Source of the DNA: Intrasporangiaceae bacterium
Lineage (GTDB): Bacteria; Actinomycetota; Actinomycetes; Actinomycetales; Dermatophilaceae
Length of the DNA stretch: 35,218 nt
Assembly: GCA_021324575.1 (NCBI GenBank)
Contig: JAJPIW010000018.1
Location: 1-35,218, forward strand
Direction: 5' to 3'
Shown here in pieces: positions 1-8,358 of the stretch; the first letter of the stretch is position 1, and each line of letters opens with the position of its first letter. The translations under genes were made by a program, and so were the position numbers. The notes below the pieces were generated by a model. The model ran no database searches. It saw only the letters and a program-made list of their open reading frames with translations, and had not been told where the DNA came from.

Positions 1-128
1 ATCCTTTACTGTTCAGGTTCTCTGACGGAGTACTGCGACACAGGACGGTACCGGTGGAAACGCTTCCGCAGTGGGACCGGCACCCCCAATAATCAGTAAA
101 CGAGCGGTCGATTCGTCCGTTACGGAGG

Positions 129-815
129 TCAGTGCGCCGCAAATGTGACGCCAGTCACAGGTCCTGACGGGTCCATGCCACCGAAGACCGCGGCTGCCTG
201 GACGCTGCTCACGGCGAGCACGACCCGGGTCGATTCCTGGCCGCTCCCGATCGGGTCGGACCCGATGCGGTCGACGGCGAGGACCAGTGCGTCCCGGACC
301 ACCGGGTCCGCACGGCCCGGCAGGAACCCGTCGACCCGCACACCGGGGCGGACCACGGCCGTCGACGCAGCGGACGCGGCCAGTGGAAGCGCCACCGTGC
401 CGTCGGGAAGGCCGGCCAGGAGCGCGGTGCCGACGAGTCGTCCGTCGGTCAGGATCTCGCCCGGTCCGACCGGGCCGGCCACTGACCGGCCGACGAGCGC
501 GGCCGGGTTGTCGCGCGAGCCACCGGGCGCCAGGTCGACGGGGTAGGACCGGGTGGCCAGGTCGCCGGGGGTGAGGACCGCACCGGCAGCCAGCCGGTGG
601 CTGGCGACGACGACCTGCCGCGTGGGTGGCGTCGCGGCAGCCGGTCGGAGCAGGCCGATGGCACCGGACACGGCCGCCGCGGCGAGGCCGGCCGCAGCCC
701 AGCGCCGGGCCACCCGGCGACGCCAGGCCGCCCGTCGCCCACCGGCGGGCCCGAAGGCACGCGACAGCCGCCCGGACCCGCCCGCCCCCGACGCCGTCCC
801 GTCCCCGCGGGTCAT
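129..815 (-). CDS. SAF-domain membrane-anchored protein (CpaB/RcpC-like)
   Basis: The 228-residue product has a basic N-terminus (about residues 27-38), one membrane segment (about 38-56) and an extracytoplasmic SAF domain (about 67-130) with the typical pattern of a VVVASHRLAAGAVL strand followed by LTPGDL. SAF domains occur in Flp pilus assembly proteins CpaB/RcpC, in flagellar FlgA and in antifreeze-like proteins. In actinobacteria, short SAF proteins of this kind lie beside FmdB and the cyclo-ligase without other pilus genes, as here, so a pilus role is not shown. I chose the ATG at 815. The reading frame stays open to 1019, but that extension lies wholly antisense to mtnP and has no family similarity that I recognise. 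There is no obvious Shine-Dalgarno sequence upstream of 815. Confidence 0.72.
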   Translation of the reverse strand: MTRGDGTASGAGGSGRLSRAFGPAGGRRAAWRRRVARRWAAAGLAAAAVSGAIGLLRPAAATPPTRQVVVASHRLAAGAVLTPGDLATRSYPVDLAPGGSRDNPAALVGRSVAGPVGPGEILTDGRLVGTALLAGLPDGTVALPLAASAASTAVVRPGVRVDGFLPGRADPVVRDALVLAVDRIGSDPIGSGQESTRVVLAVSSVQAAAVFGGMDPSGPVTGVTFAAH

Positions 816-852
816 GCGACACCCCGACTGCTCATCGACCCCACTCCACCCG

Positions 853-1683
853 TCAGGCGTCCGGCAGCTCGAAGGGCAGCTGCTGGCCGTCGAGCGCGCG
901 TCGGCAGGCGCACACCGCTGTGTCGTCGGGCTCCGGGTCGGGGAGCCGAGCGATGGCCGATCGCAGCAGGCCCTTGAGCCCCTCGATGTTGGCGGCGAAC
1001 ACCGCCAGGACCTCCTCATGGCTCACGGCCTCCTGCCCGTCGACGCCGGCGTCATGGTCGGTGACGAGGGCGACGGACGTGAAGCACATGGCCAGCTCGC
1101 GGGCGAGCACCGCCTCCGGCATGGCCGTCATGCCGACGATCGTGCCTCCGGCTGCCCGGTGCCAGACCGACTCGGCCCGGGTCGAGAAGCGTGGCCCGTT
1201 GATGACGACGAGCGTGCCGTGGTCGACGACCTCGCGACCGGCGGCTGCCGCTGCGGCAGCCACCGATGCCCGGCCCCGGGCACAGTAGGGGTCGGCGAAG
1301 CCCACGTGCACCGCCGCCCCCTCCACGCCGTAGACCGTCTGGGCACGCCCCCAGGTGCGGTCGATGAGCTGGTCGGGCAGGACGACGGTGCCGGGGCCGT
1401 GCGCGGGGACCAACGACCCGACGGCACACGGCGCCACGATCTGCCGGACCCCGACCGAGCGCAGCGCCCACAGGTTGGCCCGGTAGTTGACCCGGTGTGG
1501 CGGGAACCGGTGCCCCTGCCCATGCCTGGCGATGAACGCGACCTGCCGCCCGTCGACGGAGCCGACGACGACGTCATCGCTCGGCGGGCCGAACGGGGTC
1601 TGCATCGGCACCGGCTCGGCCTCGTCGAGGAAGCTGTAGAACCCGGATCCGCCGATCACTCCGATGGCTGCGCGTGCACTCAT
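853..1683 (-). CDS. mtnP: S-methyl-5'-thioadenosine phosphorylase
   Basis: This 276-residue enzyme of the PNP/MTAP family cleaves methylthioadenosine with phosphate to adenine and methylthioribose-1-phosphate, recycling the by-product of polyamine synthesis. Visible family features are the phosphate-binding GGSGFY loop at residues 11-16, the block beginning RHGQGHRFPPH at 53 and running through NYRANLWAL, the segment NGPRFSTRAES, and MTAMPEAVLARELAM, which lines the base and ribose site. The length is normal for the family. The ATG at 1683 follows a TAAGGT box by six bases, which fits a leaderless transcript. The SAF gene lies 37 bp downstream on the same strand. The related activity on inosine (PNP II) is the main alternative; the motif set fits MTAP better. 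Confidence 0.88.
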   Translation of the reverse strand: MSARAAIGVIGGSGFYSFLDEAEPVPMQTPFGPPSDDVVVGSVDGRQVAFIARHGQGHRFPPHRVNYRANLWALRSVGVRQIVAPCAVGSLVPAHGPGTVVLPDQLIDRTWGRAQTVYGVEGAAVHVGFADPYCARGRASVAAAAAAAGREVVDHGTLVVINGPRFSTRAESVWHRAAGGTIVGMTAMPEAVLARELAMCFTSVALVTDHDAGVDGQEAVSHEEVLAVFAANIEGLKGLLRSAIARLPDPEPDDTAVCACRRALDGQQLPFELPDA

Positions 1684-1689
1684 GACGCC

Positions 1690-1695
1690 ACCTTA
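1690..1695 (-). promoter_or_regulatory. Leaderless-type -10 box of mtnP
   Basis: On the minus strand TAAGGT matches the TANNNT -10 consensus and ends six bases before the mtnP ATG. That places the expected transcription start on the start codon. No clear -35 element is visible. Confidence 0.5.
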
Positions 1696-1722
1696 GGGAC
1701 GCCCGTATGCCGCGCGCCGGCC

Positions 1723-2130
1723 TCAGCCGGAAGTTGTGGACGACGCCGAAGAGGCTGCAGGGGTTGTGGACGACGAACCTGACGAGCTCGACCCGGACGA
1801 GGACGACCCGGAGCCCGATCCGGAGCCCGATCCGGAGGAGCCCGAAGAGGATCCCGACCCGGACGAGCTCGACCCTCCCGAGTCGCCGGACCCTCCAGAC
1901 CCACCGTTGGACGACGACCCGTTCGACGAGCCGGCCGCGGGCTTCTTCCCCGACTGGCGTGAGTCGGTGCGATAGAAGCCGCCGCCCTTGAAGACGACGC
2001 CGACCGCGTTGAAGATCTTGCGCAGGCGACCGCCGCACTCGGGGCACACGGTCAGCGAGTCCTCGCTGAACGGCTGGACGATCTCGAAGGTGTGGTCGCA
2101 GTCGGTGCACGCGTAGGCGTACGTGGGCAC
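1723..2130 (-). CDS. FmdB-family zinc ribbon protein with Ser/Gly-rich tail
   Basis: The 135-residue product starts MPTYAYACTDCDHTF, the typical FmdB start. It has a C4 zinc ribbon (C8, C11, C29, C32), then the FKGGGFYRTD segment (about 47-56) that ends the conserved domain. FmdB proteins were named as putative regulators of formamidase, but their function is unsettled. Residues 62-135 are an extreme low-complexity tail made almost only of Ser and Gly with a Thr/Ala end, longer than the folded domain. The GTG at 2130 was chosen because it opens the canonical MPTY motif and has GGGAGGA six bases upstream. A TATACT -10 box lies about 40 bp upstream. The antisense frame reads as an acidic Asp/Pro/Glu protein, which is only a mirror of the Ser/Gly codons. 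Confidence 0.88.
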   Translation of the reverse strand: MPTYAYACTDCDHTFEIVQPFSEDSLTVCPECGGRLRKIFNAVGVVFKGGGFYRTDSRQSGKKPAAGSSNGSSSNGGSGGSGDSGGSSSSGSGSSSGSSGSGSGSGSGSSSSGSSSSGSSSTTPAASSASSTTSG

Positions 2131-2167
2131 GGGTTCCTCCCGGGACGGACGGTGTTGCCGAGTACGG

Positions 2168-2173
2168 AGTATA
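2168..2173 (-). promoter_or_regulatory. -10 box of the fmdB-like gene
   Basis: TATACT on the minus strand is the most canonical -10 hexamer in this part of the window. It would give a leader of about 30 bases containing the ribosome binding site GGGAGGA. The -35 region is not recognisable. Confidence 0.5.
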
Positions 2174-2182
2174 TGGAACCGA

Positions 2183-3709
2183 TCAGGACCAGCCGGCCAG
2201 CCGCCCATGGCGGGAGACGGCGCGCACCCTGCGCTCGGCCACGTCCCGGACCGTGCTCGTCGACACGATGAGCAGCTCGTCACCGTGCCGGAGGACGGTC
2301 TGCGGCTGTGGCACGAACCCGGCGCCGTCGCGCACGACGAGGGTGACGTTGGCACCCTCGGGCAACCGCAGCTCGAAGACCCGGACCCCACCCATCAGCG
2401 ACGTCGGCCCGACCGACACGTGCAGGAGGTCGGCGCCGAGCTCCTCCAGTGGGGTCGCCTCGACGTCCAGGCCCTTGGTCGTGTGGCCCTCGGCGACGCC
2501 GAGCCGGTGCGCCACCCACGGCAGGGTCGGCCCCTGGATGAAGGTGAAGACGACGACGAGCACGAACACGAAGTCGAAGATCCAGTCCACGCCCGGTGTG
2601 CCCATGGTCAGCGGAACCGTCGCCAGGACGACCGGGACCGCCCCGCGCAGCCCGGCCCAGGAGAGGAACGCCTGGGTGCGCCACGGCATACGGAACGGGG
2701 TGAGGGAGACGAAGACCGACAGCGGCCGGGCGAGCAGGAGCAGGACCGACCCGACGACGAGGGCGGGGACGAATTGGGCGCCGAACCCGCTCGGCGAGGC
2801 GAGCAGTCCGAGCAGCACGAACAACCCGATCTGGGCCAGCCAGCCGAGCGCCGCGGAGAAGCCGTGGACTGCGGACTGGTGCGGCAGGCGCATGTTGCCC
2901 AGGACCAGCCCGGCCAGGTAGGTCGCGATGAAGCCCGACGTGTGCAGGCTCCCGGCCACGGCATACGCGAGCACGGTGACGGCGATGACGGCGATCGAGA
3001 ACAGGCCCGAGGCGTTGCTGGCCAGACGGCGCAGGATGGCCCCGCCGAGCCAGCCGATCCCCAGGCCGATGACTGCCCCACCGGCGAGCTCCCCGGCCGC
3101 GTGGAGCAGGAGCACCCACCACGGATGAGCGTGCCCGGGGTCGGCCGCGTTGCCGGCGAGGGCGATGACGAGGATGACGACCGGGGCGTCGTTGAACCCG
3201 GCCTCGGCCTCGAGCATCCCGCTGACCCGGCGTGGCAGCGGCACCCGCCGGAGCACGGAGAACACGGCCGCGGCATCGGTCGAGGAGAGGATCGCCCCGA
3301 GCAGGAGCGCGACGGTCCAGGACAGGTTGAGGACGAACCGGGCCGCGACGGCGACGACGAACACCGAGACGACGACGCCGACGGTGGACAGGACGAGGGC
3401 GGGAGCCACCGATCGCCGGATGCCGCGCCAGGAGGTCGTGAGGCCGCCCTCGGCGAGGATCAGGACGAGGGCCGAGTAGCCGAGGACCTGGGTGAGCTCG
3501 CTGTTGTCGAACTGGATCTTGCCGAGGCCGGACTCGCCGAGCACCACCCCGATGAGCAGGTAGATGAGCAGTGACGGCAGGCCCGAACGCACCGACAGCC
3601 GCACCGCCCCGACGGCGATGAGCAGGACGGCGCTCCCGACGAGGAGGACTCGGGTGAGGTCGCCCGTCGAGAACCCTGCCGCGGCAAGGAAGGCGTGGGG
3701 TCCGGCCAC
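2183..3709 (-). CDS. K+/H+ (CPA family) antiporter with TrkA-C domain
   Basis: The 508-residue protein has a Na+/H+-exchanger domain of about twelve membrane segments (about residues 20-400) and a cytoplasmic TrkA-C-like domain (about 415-500, with GANVTLVVRDGAG and RHGDELLIV). Signature segments are SSTDAAAVF (142-150) and EAEAGFNDAPVV (167-178), which carries the acidic residues used for cation/proton exchange. The architecture matches the NhaP2/CvrA group, which exports K+ or Na+ in exchange for protons; the TrkA-C domain probably senses a nucleotide or ion. The GTG at 3709 follows an AGGAGAGAGG stretch. The reading frame continues upstream, but only antisense to the acylase gene. The gene ends 52 bp before fmdB on the same strand and is divergent from the acylase gene. 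Confidence 0.88.
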   Translation of the reverse strand: MAGPHAFLAAAGFSTGDLTRVLLVGSAVLLIAVGAVRLSVRSGLPSLLIYLLIGVVLGESGLGKIQFDNSELTQVLGYSALVLILAEGGLTTSWRGIRRSVAPALVLSTVGVVVSVFVVAVAARFVLNLSWTVALLLGAILSSTDAAAVFSVLRRVPLPRRVSGMLEAEAGFNDAPVVILVIALAGNAADPGHAHPWWVLLLHAAGELAGGAVIGLGIGWLGGAILRRLASNASGLFSIAVIAVTVLAYAVAGSLHTSGFIATYLAGLVLGNMRLPHQSAVHGFSAALGWLAQIGLFVLLGLLASPSGFGAQFVPALVVGSVLLLLARPLSVFVSLTPFRMPWRTQAFLSWAGLRGAVPVVLATVPLTMGTPGVDWIFDFVFVLVVVFTFIQGPTLPWVAHRLGVAEGHTTKGLDVEATPLEELGADLLHVSVGPTSLMGGVRVFELRLPEGANVTLVVRDGAGFVPQPQTVLRHGDELLIVSTSTVRDVAERRVRAVSRHGRLAGWS

Positions 3710-3739
3710 GTCGAGTCCTCTCTCCTTCGGATGGTGTCC

Positions 3740-3745
3740 TAGTCT
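3740..3745 (+). promoter_or_regulatory. Leaderless-type -10 box of the acylase gene
   Basis: TAGTCT (TANNNT) ends six bases before the GTG start at 3752. There is no Shine-Dalgarno sequence, which fits a leaderless mRNA. The divergent antiporter start is only 42 bp away, so both promoters share this space. Confidence 0.5.
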
Positions 3746-3751
3746 CGCAGG

Positions 3752-6376
3752 GTGCCTCGCTCCGCTGTTGTCACCCGGGTCGCCGTGGCGATCCTCGCGG
3801 TGGCGGTGGTGGCGGTGGCGGTCGTGGGGTTCGCCGCATGGTCCCTCGTGGGCCGGTCCGAGCCGAAGGTCTCGGGGGCGGCGACCCTGCCCGGCCTGAG
3901 TGCGCAGGTCAAGGTCGTCCGCAACGGCAAGGGCGTCCCCGACGTCTATGCCGACACGACCCAGGACCTCTTCATGGCCCAGGGTTACGTCGCCGCCCAG
4001 GACCGGTTCTTCCAGATGGACCTGCGCCGTCACATCACGGCGGGCCGGCTCTCGGAGCTGGTCGGTTCCGCCGGTGTCGACACTGACAAGGTCATCCGGA
4101 CCATGGGTTGGCGCCGGGTGGCCGAGCAGGAGCTGCCGACCCTGGACTCCGCGACCCGCCAGTACCTCCAGGCGTATGCCGCGGGGGTCAACGCGTGGAT
4201 CCACAGCCGCAGCTCGACCTCCGCGATGGCCCTGGAGTACGCCGTCCTCGGCCACACCTACCCGGACTACACCGTGGAGGACTGGACCCCGCTGGACTCC
4301 CTCACCTGGCTCAAGGCGATGGCGTGGGACCTGCGCAGCGACTACGACGACGAGATCACCCGGGCCCGGCTGGCCGGCCGGATGACCCTCAAGCAGATCG
4401 CCGAGATCTACCCGCCCTACCCCTATGCGCAGCACCAGCCGATCCTCGGGGCGGGTGACTGGCCGCCCGCGGTGACACCGTCGGCCGGCAGCGCCCTGCC
4501 ACGGGCCCTCACCACGACCGAGGCGGTCCGACCCAGCGCGGTCCCGGCGACCGCCTCCTCGGTGAGCGGGCCGGGAACCCAGGATGCGTATGCCGGAGTG
4601 CAGGCGGCGCTGGAGGCCGTCCCGGAGCTTCTCGGGCGGGGGGACGGCATCGGTTCCAACTCCTTCGTCGTCGCCGGTTCACGGACGAGTACCGGCAAAC
4701 CCCTCCTCGCCAACGACCCGCACCTCGCCACTGGCATCCCCAGCATCTGGACCCAGGTCGGCCTGCACTGCCGCACCGTGTCGGAGGCCTGCCCGTTCGA
4801 CGTGTCCGGCTTCACCTTTGCGGGGATGCCCGGCGTCGTCGTCGGTCACAACCAGTCGATCGCCTGGGGCCTGACCAACCTCGCCCCGGACGTGAGCGAC
4901 TTCTATCTGGAGCAGGTCCAGGGCGACACGACCCTGCGGGACGGCAGCTGGGTACCCCTGCAGGTGCGCCAGGAGACGATCAAGGTCGCCGGCGGTGCCG
5001 ACCGCACGATCACGGTCCGGAGCACCGCCCACGGGCCTGTGCTGTCCGACGTCATCTCCGGTGTGCGGTCCGCCGGCGACTCGGCCCCGGTGACCGGGGG
5101 AGACAGCTCTGCCTCGTATGCCGTGTCGCTGGCCTGGACCGGCCTGACCCCGGCAAAGACGGCCGACGCGCTGTTCGCCCTCGACCGGGCGCGGAGCTTC
5201 ACCGACTTCCGGGCAGCGGCCAAGGACTTCGCCGTGCCCTCGCAGAACCTCGTCTACGCCGACACCGCCGGGCACATCGGCTACCAGGCTCCTGGGCTGG
5301 TCCCGGTCCGGGCCTCGGCCTTCGTCGGCTCGCCGCCCGGCTACTGGCCGGCTCCCGGCTGGTCCTCCAGCTATGACTGGAAGGGCTGGGTGCCCTTCGA
5401 CCAGCTGCCCTGGGTCGAGGACCCGCAGAACGGCTTCCTCGTCACCGCCAACCAGGCCGTCACCCAGAACGCCGTGCCGTTCCTCACGAGTGAGTGGGAC
5501 TACGGCTTCCGGTCCCAGCGGATCCGCGACCTGCTGGTCGGCGGGACCAAGGTGACCCCGGAGGCCATGGCCGACATCCAGACGGACGACCGCAACACCT
5601 TCGCTCCGACGCTCGTCAAGGCTCTGCTCGGGGTCAGCCTCAAGGACGATCCCTTCACCCGCGAGGGTCAGGATCTGCTGCGTCACTGGGACTACTCGAC
5701 GCCTGCCGACGGCTCCGGCAGCAGTGCCGCGGCGGCCTACTTCAACGCCGTCTGGTCCAACCTGCTCCGCCTCACCTACGACGACGAGCTCCCACCGGAC
5801 GCCCAGGCGACCGGGGGCAGCCAGTGGATGGAGGCGATGACGGTCATGCTCGGCAACCCGCGCAGCGCCTGGTGGGACAACAAGTCGACGCCCGGCGTGA
5901 CCGAGGGCAAGGACGAGATCTTGCGCCAGGCCCTGGTCGCCGCTCGGTTGGACCTCACCAAGAAGCTCGGCAAGGACCCGAGCGAGTGGCAGTGGGGCAA
6001 GCTGCACCAGCTCGACCTGGAGCACCCGGTGCTGGGCGGTGACACCGTCCCGGGCCCGGTCCGCTGGGTCTTCAACCACGGCGGGATCGAGCTGCCCGGG
6101 GGCTCGGCGATCGTCGACGCCAACGGGTGGAACGCGGCCAAGGGGTATGCCGTCACGTCGGCGCCGTCGATGCGGATGGTCGTCGACCTGGGCCGGCTGG
6201 ACGACTCGACCTGGGTCAACCAGACCGGCCAGTCCGGCCAGCCGTTCTCCGACCACTACGACGACCAGCTGGGGGCTTGGGCCAAGGGTCAGCAGCTGCC
6301 GTGGGCTTTCACGTCGGCAGCGGTCGATGCGGCCTCCTCCGACGTCCTGACGCTCCGCCCCAGCGGTACGTCCTGA
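3752..6376 (+). CDS. Penicillin acylase family Ntn-hydrolase, membrane-anchored or secreted
   Basis: The 874-residue protein belongs to the penicillin amidase (Ntn-hydrolase) family, which hydrolyses amide bonds in beta-lactams, N-acyl-homoserine lactones or other N-acyl compounds. An N-terminal hydrophobic segment (about residues 7-31) acts as a signal or anchor. The small subunit contains QDLFMAQGYVAAQDRFFQMDLRRH, typical of the alpha chain. The autoprocessing site is the Gly-Ser pair at 301-302 inside GIGSNSFVV, so S302 should become the N-terminal nucleophile of the beta chain after self-cleavage. LLANDPHL just after it is also characteristic. The residues between about 240 and 290 are the expected linker peptide. 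Start: GTG at 3752, preceded by TAGTCT and no Shine-Dalgarno. The stop lies three bases from the end of the convergent cyclo-ligase gene. The substrate cannot be deduced. Confidence 0.9.
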   Translation: MPRSAVVTRVAVAILAVAVVAVAVVGFAAWSLVGRSEPKVSGAATLPGLSAQVKVVRNGKGVPDVYADTTQDLFMAQGYVAAQDRFFQMDLRRHITAGRLSELVGSAGVDTDKVIRTMGWRRVAEQELPTLDSATRQYLQAYAAGVNAWIHSRSSTSAMALEYAVLGHTYPDYTVEDWTPLDSLTWLKAMAWDLRSDYDDEITRARLAGRMTLKQIAEIYPPYPYAQHQPILGAGDWPPAVTPSAGSALPRALTTTEAVRPSAVPATASSVSGPGTQDAYAGVQAALEAVPELLGRGDGIGSNSFVVAGSRTSTGKPLLANDPHLATGIPSIWTQVGLHCRTVSEACPFDVSGFTFAGMPGVVVGHNQSIAWGLTNLAPDVSDFYLEQVQGDTTLRDGSWVPLQVRQETIKVAGGADRTITVRSTAHGPVLSDVISGVRSAGDSAPVTGGDSSASYAVSLAWTGLTPAKTADALFALDRARSFTDFRAAAKDFAVPSQNLVYADTAGHIGYQAPGLVPVRASAFVGSPPGYWPAPGWSSSYDWKGWVPFDQLPWVEDPQNGFLVTANQAVTQNAVPFLTSEWDYGFRSQRIRDLLVGGTKVTPEAMADIQTDDRNTFAPTLVKALLGVSLKDDPFTREGQDLLRHWDYSTPADGSGSSAAAAYFNAVWSNLLRLTYDDELPPDAQATGGSQWMEAMTVMLGNPRSAWWDNKSTPGVTEGKDEILRQALVAARLDLTKKLGKDPSEWQWGKLHQLDLEHPVLGGDTVPGPVRWVFNHGGIELPGGSAIVDANGWNAAKGYAVTSAPSMRMVVDLGRLDDSTWVNQTGQSGQPFSDHYDDQLGAWAKGQQLPWAFTSAAVDAASSDVLTLRPSGTS

Positions 6377-6379
6377 CCG

Positions 6380-6943
6380 TCAGCCGGCCACCCGGCATAC
6401 GCCCTCGGCCGTGAGTACCCACCCCACCGGCAGGTCGTGAGCCTCGCGGGGGAGGGTCGGCAGGCCGTACTCGCCCGGGTGGAGCAGGCAGATGACGTCG
6501 ATGTCGCTGCGACCTCGGGGGAGGGCCTTGTCGTAGCACCCGCCGCCCTGGCCGAGCCGGGTCCCGGTCGGGTCGACGGCCAGCCCCGGGACGAACGCCA
6601 GATCCGCGTCGTGGATGGCGTCCTTGCCGAGCGGGGTGCGACCCTCGTCGGCGGCGTCCTGCCAGTCCAGGTCCAGGTCGGCGAGGGTGATCGGCCAGAG
6701 GACCCGTATGCCGTCTGCCTGCAGGGCCGCGGTCAGGGCCGCCGTCCGTGGCTCGGCCGCACGGGACTCATAGAGGGTGACCGTGCTGCCCGGGCCGAGC
6801 CCCCGCTCCTGCGCCGCGGCCAGGCCGTATCGGGCGAGGGCCTCGGCATCGGCGGCCAGGTCACGGGCGGCAGCGATCTCGCGGCGTCTGGCGCGCAGCG
6901 CCGACCGCACCTCGGCCTTGGGAGTACCAGTCACCTGAGTCAT
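6380..6943 (-). CDS. fau: 5-formyltetrahydrofolate cyclo-ligase
   Basis: The 187-residue product matches 5-formyl-THF cyclo-ligase (methenyl-THF synthetase), which converts 5-formyl-THF to 5,10-methenyl-THF using ATP. The N-terminal KAEVRSALRARRREI helix, the LYESRAAEPRT segment (58-67) and the nucleotide-binding loop GQGGGCYDKALPR (131-143) are characteristic. The loop usually reads GGGYYD; here Cys replaces the first Tyr. The gene is divergent from the UGP gene with only 15 bp between start codons. Its final codons read GTA TGC CGG, an unusual GTA codon that forms a copy of the dispersed GTATGCCG motif. The pairing of this gene with the UGP/moeA cluster is common in actinobacteria. Confidence 0.9.
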   Translation of the reverse strand: MTQVTGTPKAEVRSALRARRREIAAARDLAADAEALARYGLAAAQERGLGPGSTVTLYESRAAEPRTAALTAALQADGIRVLWPITLADLDLDWQDAADEGRTPLGKDAIHDADLAFVPGLAVDPTGTRLGQGGGCYDKALPRGRSDIDVICLLHPGEYGLPTLPREAHDLPVGWVLTAEGVCRVAG

Positions 6944-6945
6944 CG

Positions 6946-6951
6946 TAGGCT
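6946..6951 (+). promoter_or_regulatory. Leaderless-type -10 box of the UGP gene
   Basis: TAGGCT (TANNNT) ends seven bases before the ATG at 6959, with no Shine-Dalgarno between. It lies in the 15-bp space between two divergent start codons. Confidence 0.5.
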
Positions 6952-6958
6952 CACGACC

Positions 6959-8356
6959 ATGAGCGACTCAGGTCTGCAGGCAGCGACGACCAGGATGCGC
7001 GACCGGGGGATCGACGAGAGTGCCATCCGGGTGTTCGGGCACTACTACCGCGAGCTCGAGGCGGGCACCACCGGCACCATCCCCGAGGCCAGCATCGAGC
7101 CACTGGGGTCGACGCCGGCGCTGTCGGACCTCACGGCGACCGAGGCCGAGCGGGCCACCGCCCTGTCGCACACGGTCGTCATCAAGCTCAACGGCGGCCT
7201 CGGGACGAGCATGGGGCTGTCCGGCCCCAAGACCGCGCTCGAGGTCCGTGACGGGCTGACCTTCCTCGACATCATCGTGCGCCAGGTCCTGGCCCTCCGC
7301 CGGGCACACGGGGTGGACCTCCCGCTCGTCCTCATGGACTCGTTCCGCACCCGCGAGGAGTCGCTCGGTGCGCTCGCGGCATACGACGAGCTGCCGGTGG
7401 GCGACCTCCCCCTCGACTTCCTCCAGAACGCCGAGCCCAAGCTGACCGCCGACGGTCTGGACCCTGTCGACTGGCCCGACGACCCGACCCTGGAGTGGTG
7501 CCCGCCCGGCCATGGCGACATCTACGTCGCGCTGGCCAGCAGCGGACTGTTGGATGCCTTGCGCAGCAAGGGTTTTCGCTATGCGTTCCTCTCCAACTCC
7601 GACAACCTCGGAGCGACCTGTGAGCCGGAGATCCCGGCCTGGATGGCCCGCGAGGGCATCCCCTACGTCGCCGAGGTCTGCCCCCGCACCATCAACGACC
7701 GCAAGGGCGGGCACCTCGCGCGCCGAAGGGCGGACGGCCGGATCGTCCTGCGCGACAGCGCGATGGTGGTGCCGGGGGAGGAGCACTTCTTCGCCGACAA
7801 CGAGCGGCACCGTGTGTTCCACGCCAACAACCTGTGGGTCGACCTCGACGTCCTCGATGCCGTGCTCACGGCTCGCGACGGTGTTCTCGGCCTGCCGATC
7901 ATCGTCAACCGCAAAACCGTCGACCCGTCGCGCAAGGACTCCACGAAGGTCATCCAGATCGAGTCGGCCATGGGTGCGGCGATCGAGACGTTCGAGGGCT
8001 CCCAGGCCCTGCTCGTCCCGCGGAGCCGGTTCCGTCCGGTGAAGACGACCAACGAGCTGCTCCTCCTGCGCTCGGACCTCTTCGACATCGACGCGGCCTA
8101 CGACATCGTCCCGACCGGGTCCGGCCCCGAGCCGCTCGTCGACCTCGACGGGCACTACACGCTCATCGACGACTTCGACACGCGGTTTCCCCGAGGCGTG
8201 CCGTCGCTCGCCGCTGCGACGTCGTTCCGGGTGACCGGCGACGTCACCTTCGGTGCCGATGTCGTGTGCGCGGGCGACGTCGTCGTCTCGGCCGCCGAGG
8301 ACGGGGCCGCGTTCGTCGAGGACGGTGCCCGGCTGACGGGAACCGCTACCGTCTGA
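6959..8356 (+). CDS. UTP--glucose-1-phosphate uridylyltransferase, eukaryote-like UDPGP type
   Basis: The 465-residue enzyme makes UDP-glucose from UTP and glucose-1-phosphate. It belongs to the eukaryote-like UDPGP family (PF01704), not the short bacterial GalU family. The nucleotide-binding loop is at residues 76-91, KLNGGLGTSMGLSGPK. Further family segments are LVLMDSFRT, GHGDIYVAL, LSNSDNLGATCEP and the lysine-rich KTVDPSRKDSTKVIQIE. A C-terminal part-helix repeat (VTGDVTFGADVVCAGDVVVSA) ends the protein. The ATG at 6959 is preceded by a leaderless-type TAGGCT box; the frame stays open upstream only antisense to the cyclo-ligase. The next gene starts three bases after the stop codon. UDP-glucose from this gene would feed wall and capsule precursors, which fits its place next to division genes. 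Confidence 0.9.
   Translation: MSDSGLQAATTRMRDRGIDESAIRVFGHYYRELEAGTTGTIPEASIEPLGSTPALSDLTATEAERATALSHTVVIKLNGGLGTSMGLSGPKTALEVRDGLTFLDIIVRQVLALRRAHGVDLPLVLMDSFRTREESLGALAAYDELPVGDLPLDFLQNAEPKLTADGLDPVDWPDDPTLEWCPPGHGDIYVALASSGLLDALRSKGFRYAFLSNSDNLGATCEPEIPAWMAREGIPYVAEVCPRTINDRKGGHLARRRADGRIVLRDSAMVVPGEEHFFADNERHRVFHANNLWVDLDVLDAVLTARDGVLGLPIIVNRKTVDPSRKDSTKVIQIESAMGAAIETFEGSQALLVPRSRFRPVKTTNELLLLRSDLFDIDAAYDIVPTGSGPEPLVDLDGHYTLIDDFDTRFPRGVPSLAAATSFRVTGDVTFGADVVCAGDVVVSAAEDGAAFVEDGARLTGTATV
8347..8352 (+). promoter_or_regulatory. Internal leaderless-type -10 box for glp
   Basis: TACCGT (TANNNT) lies within the last codons of the UGP gene and ends six bases before the GTG at 8359. It may provide an internal promoter, in addition to read-through from the UGP promoter. 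Confidence 0.4.
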
Positions 8357-8358
8357 GG

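Noticed and set aside
1-128. Gene at the left edge
   Set aside because: The first 128 bases show no supported coding frame, RNA or clear hairpin; frames reaching into it are shadows of the SAF gene.
816-1019. Upstream extension of the SAF-domain gene
   Set aside because: The extension lies entirely antisense to mtnP and encodes Arg/Ser/Pro-rich sequence typical of a shadow frame; the ATG at 815 gives a normal SAF protein.
1736-1975. Acidic Asp/Glu/Pro-rich open frame on the plus strand
   Set aside because: It lies antisense to the Ser/Gly tail of the FmdB protein; the composition is the mirror of Ser/Gly codons, and no ribosome binding site or domain is visible.
2123-3574. Long plus-strand open frame of 483 codons
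   Set aside because: It is antisense to the antiporter gene and rich in Asp/Glu/Arg/Gln, as expected for the reverse complement of a high-GC gene; no family features.
4679-6256. Long minus-strand open frame of 525 codons
   Set aside because: It is antisense to the acylase gene, whose protein has clear family motifs throughout.
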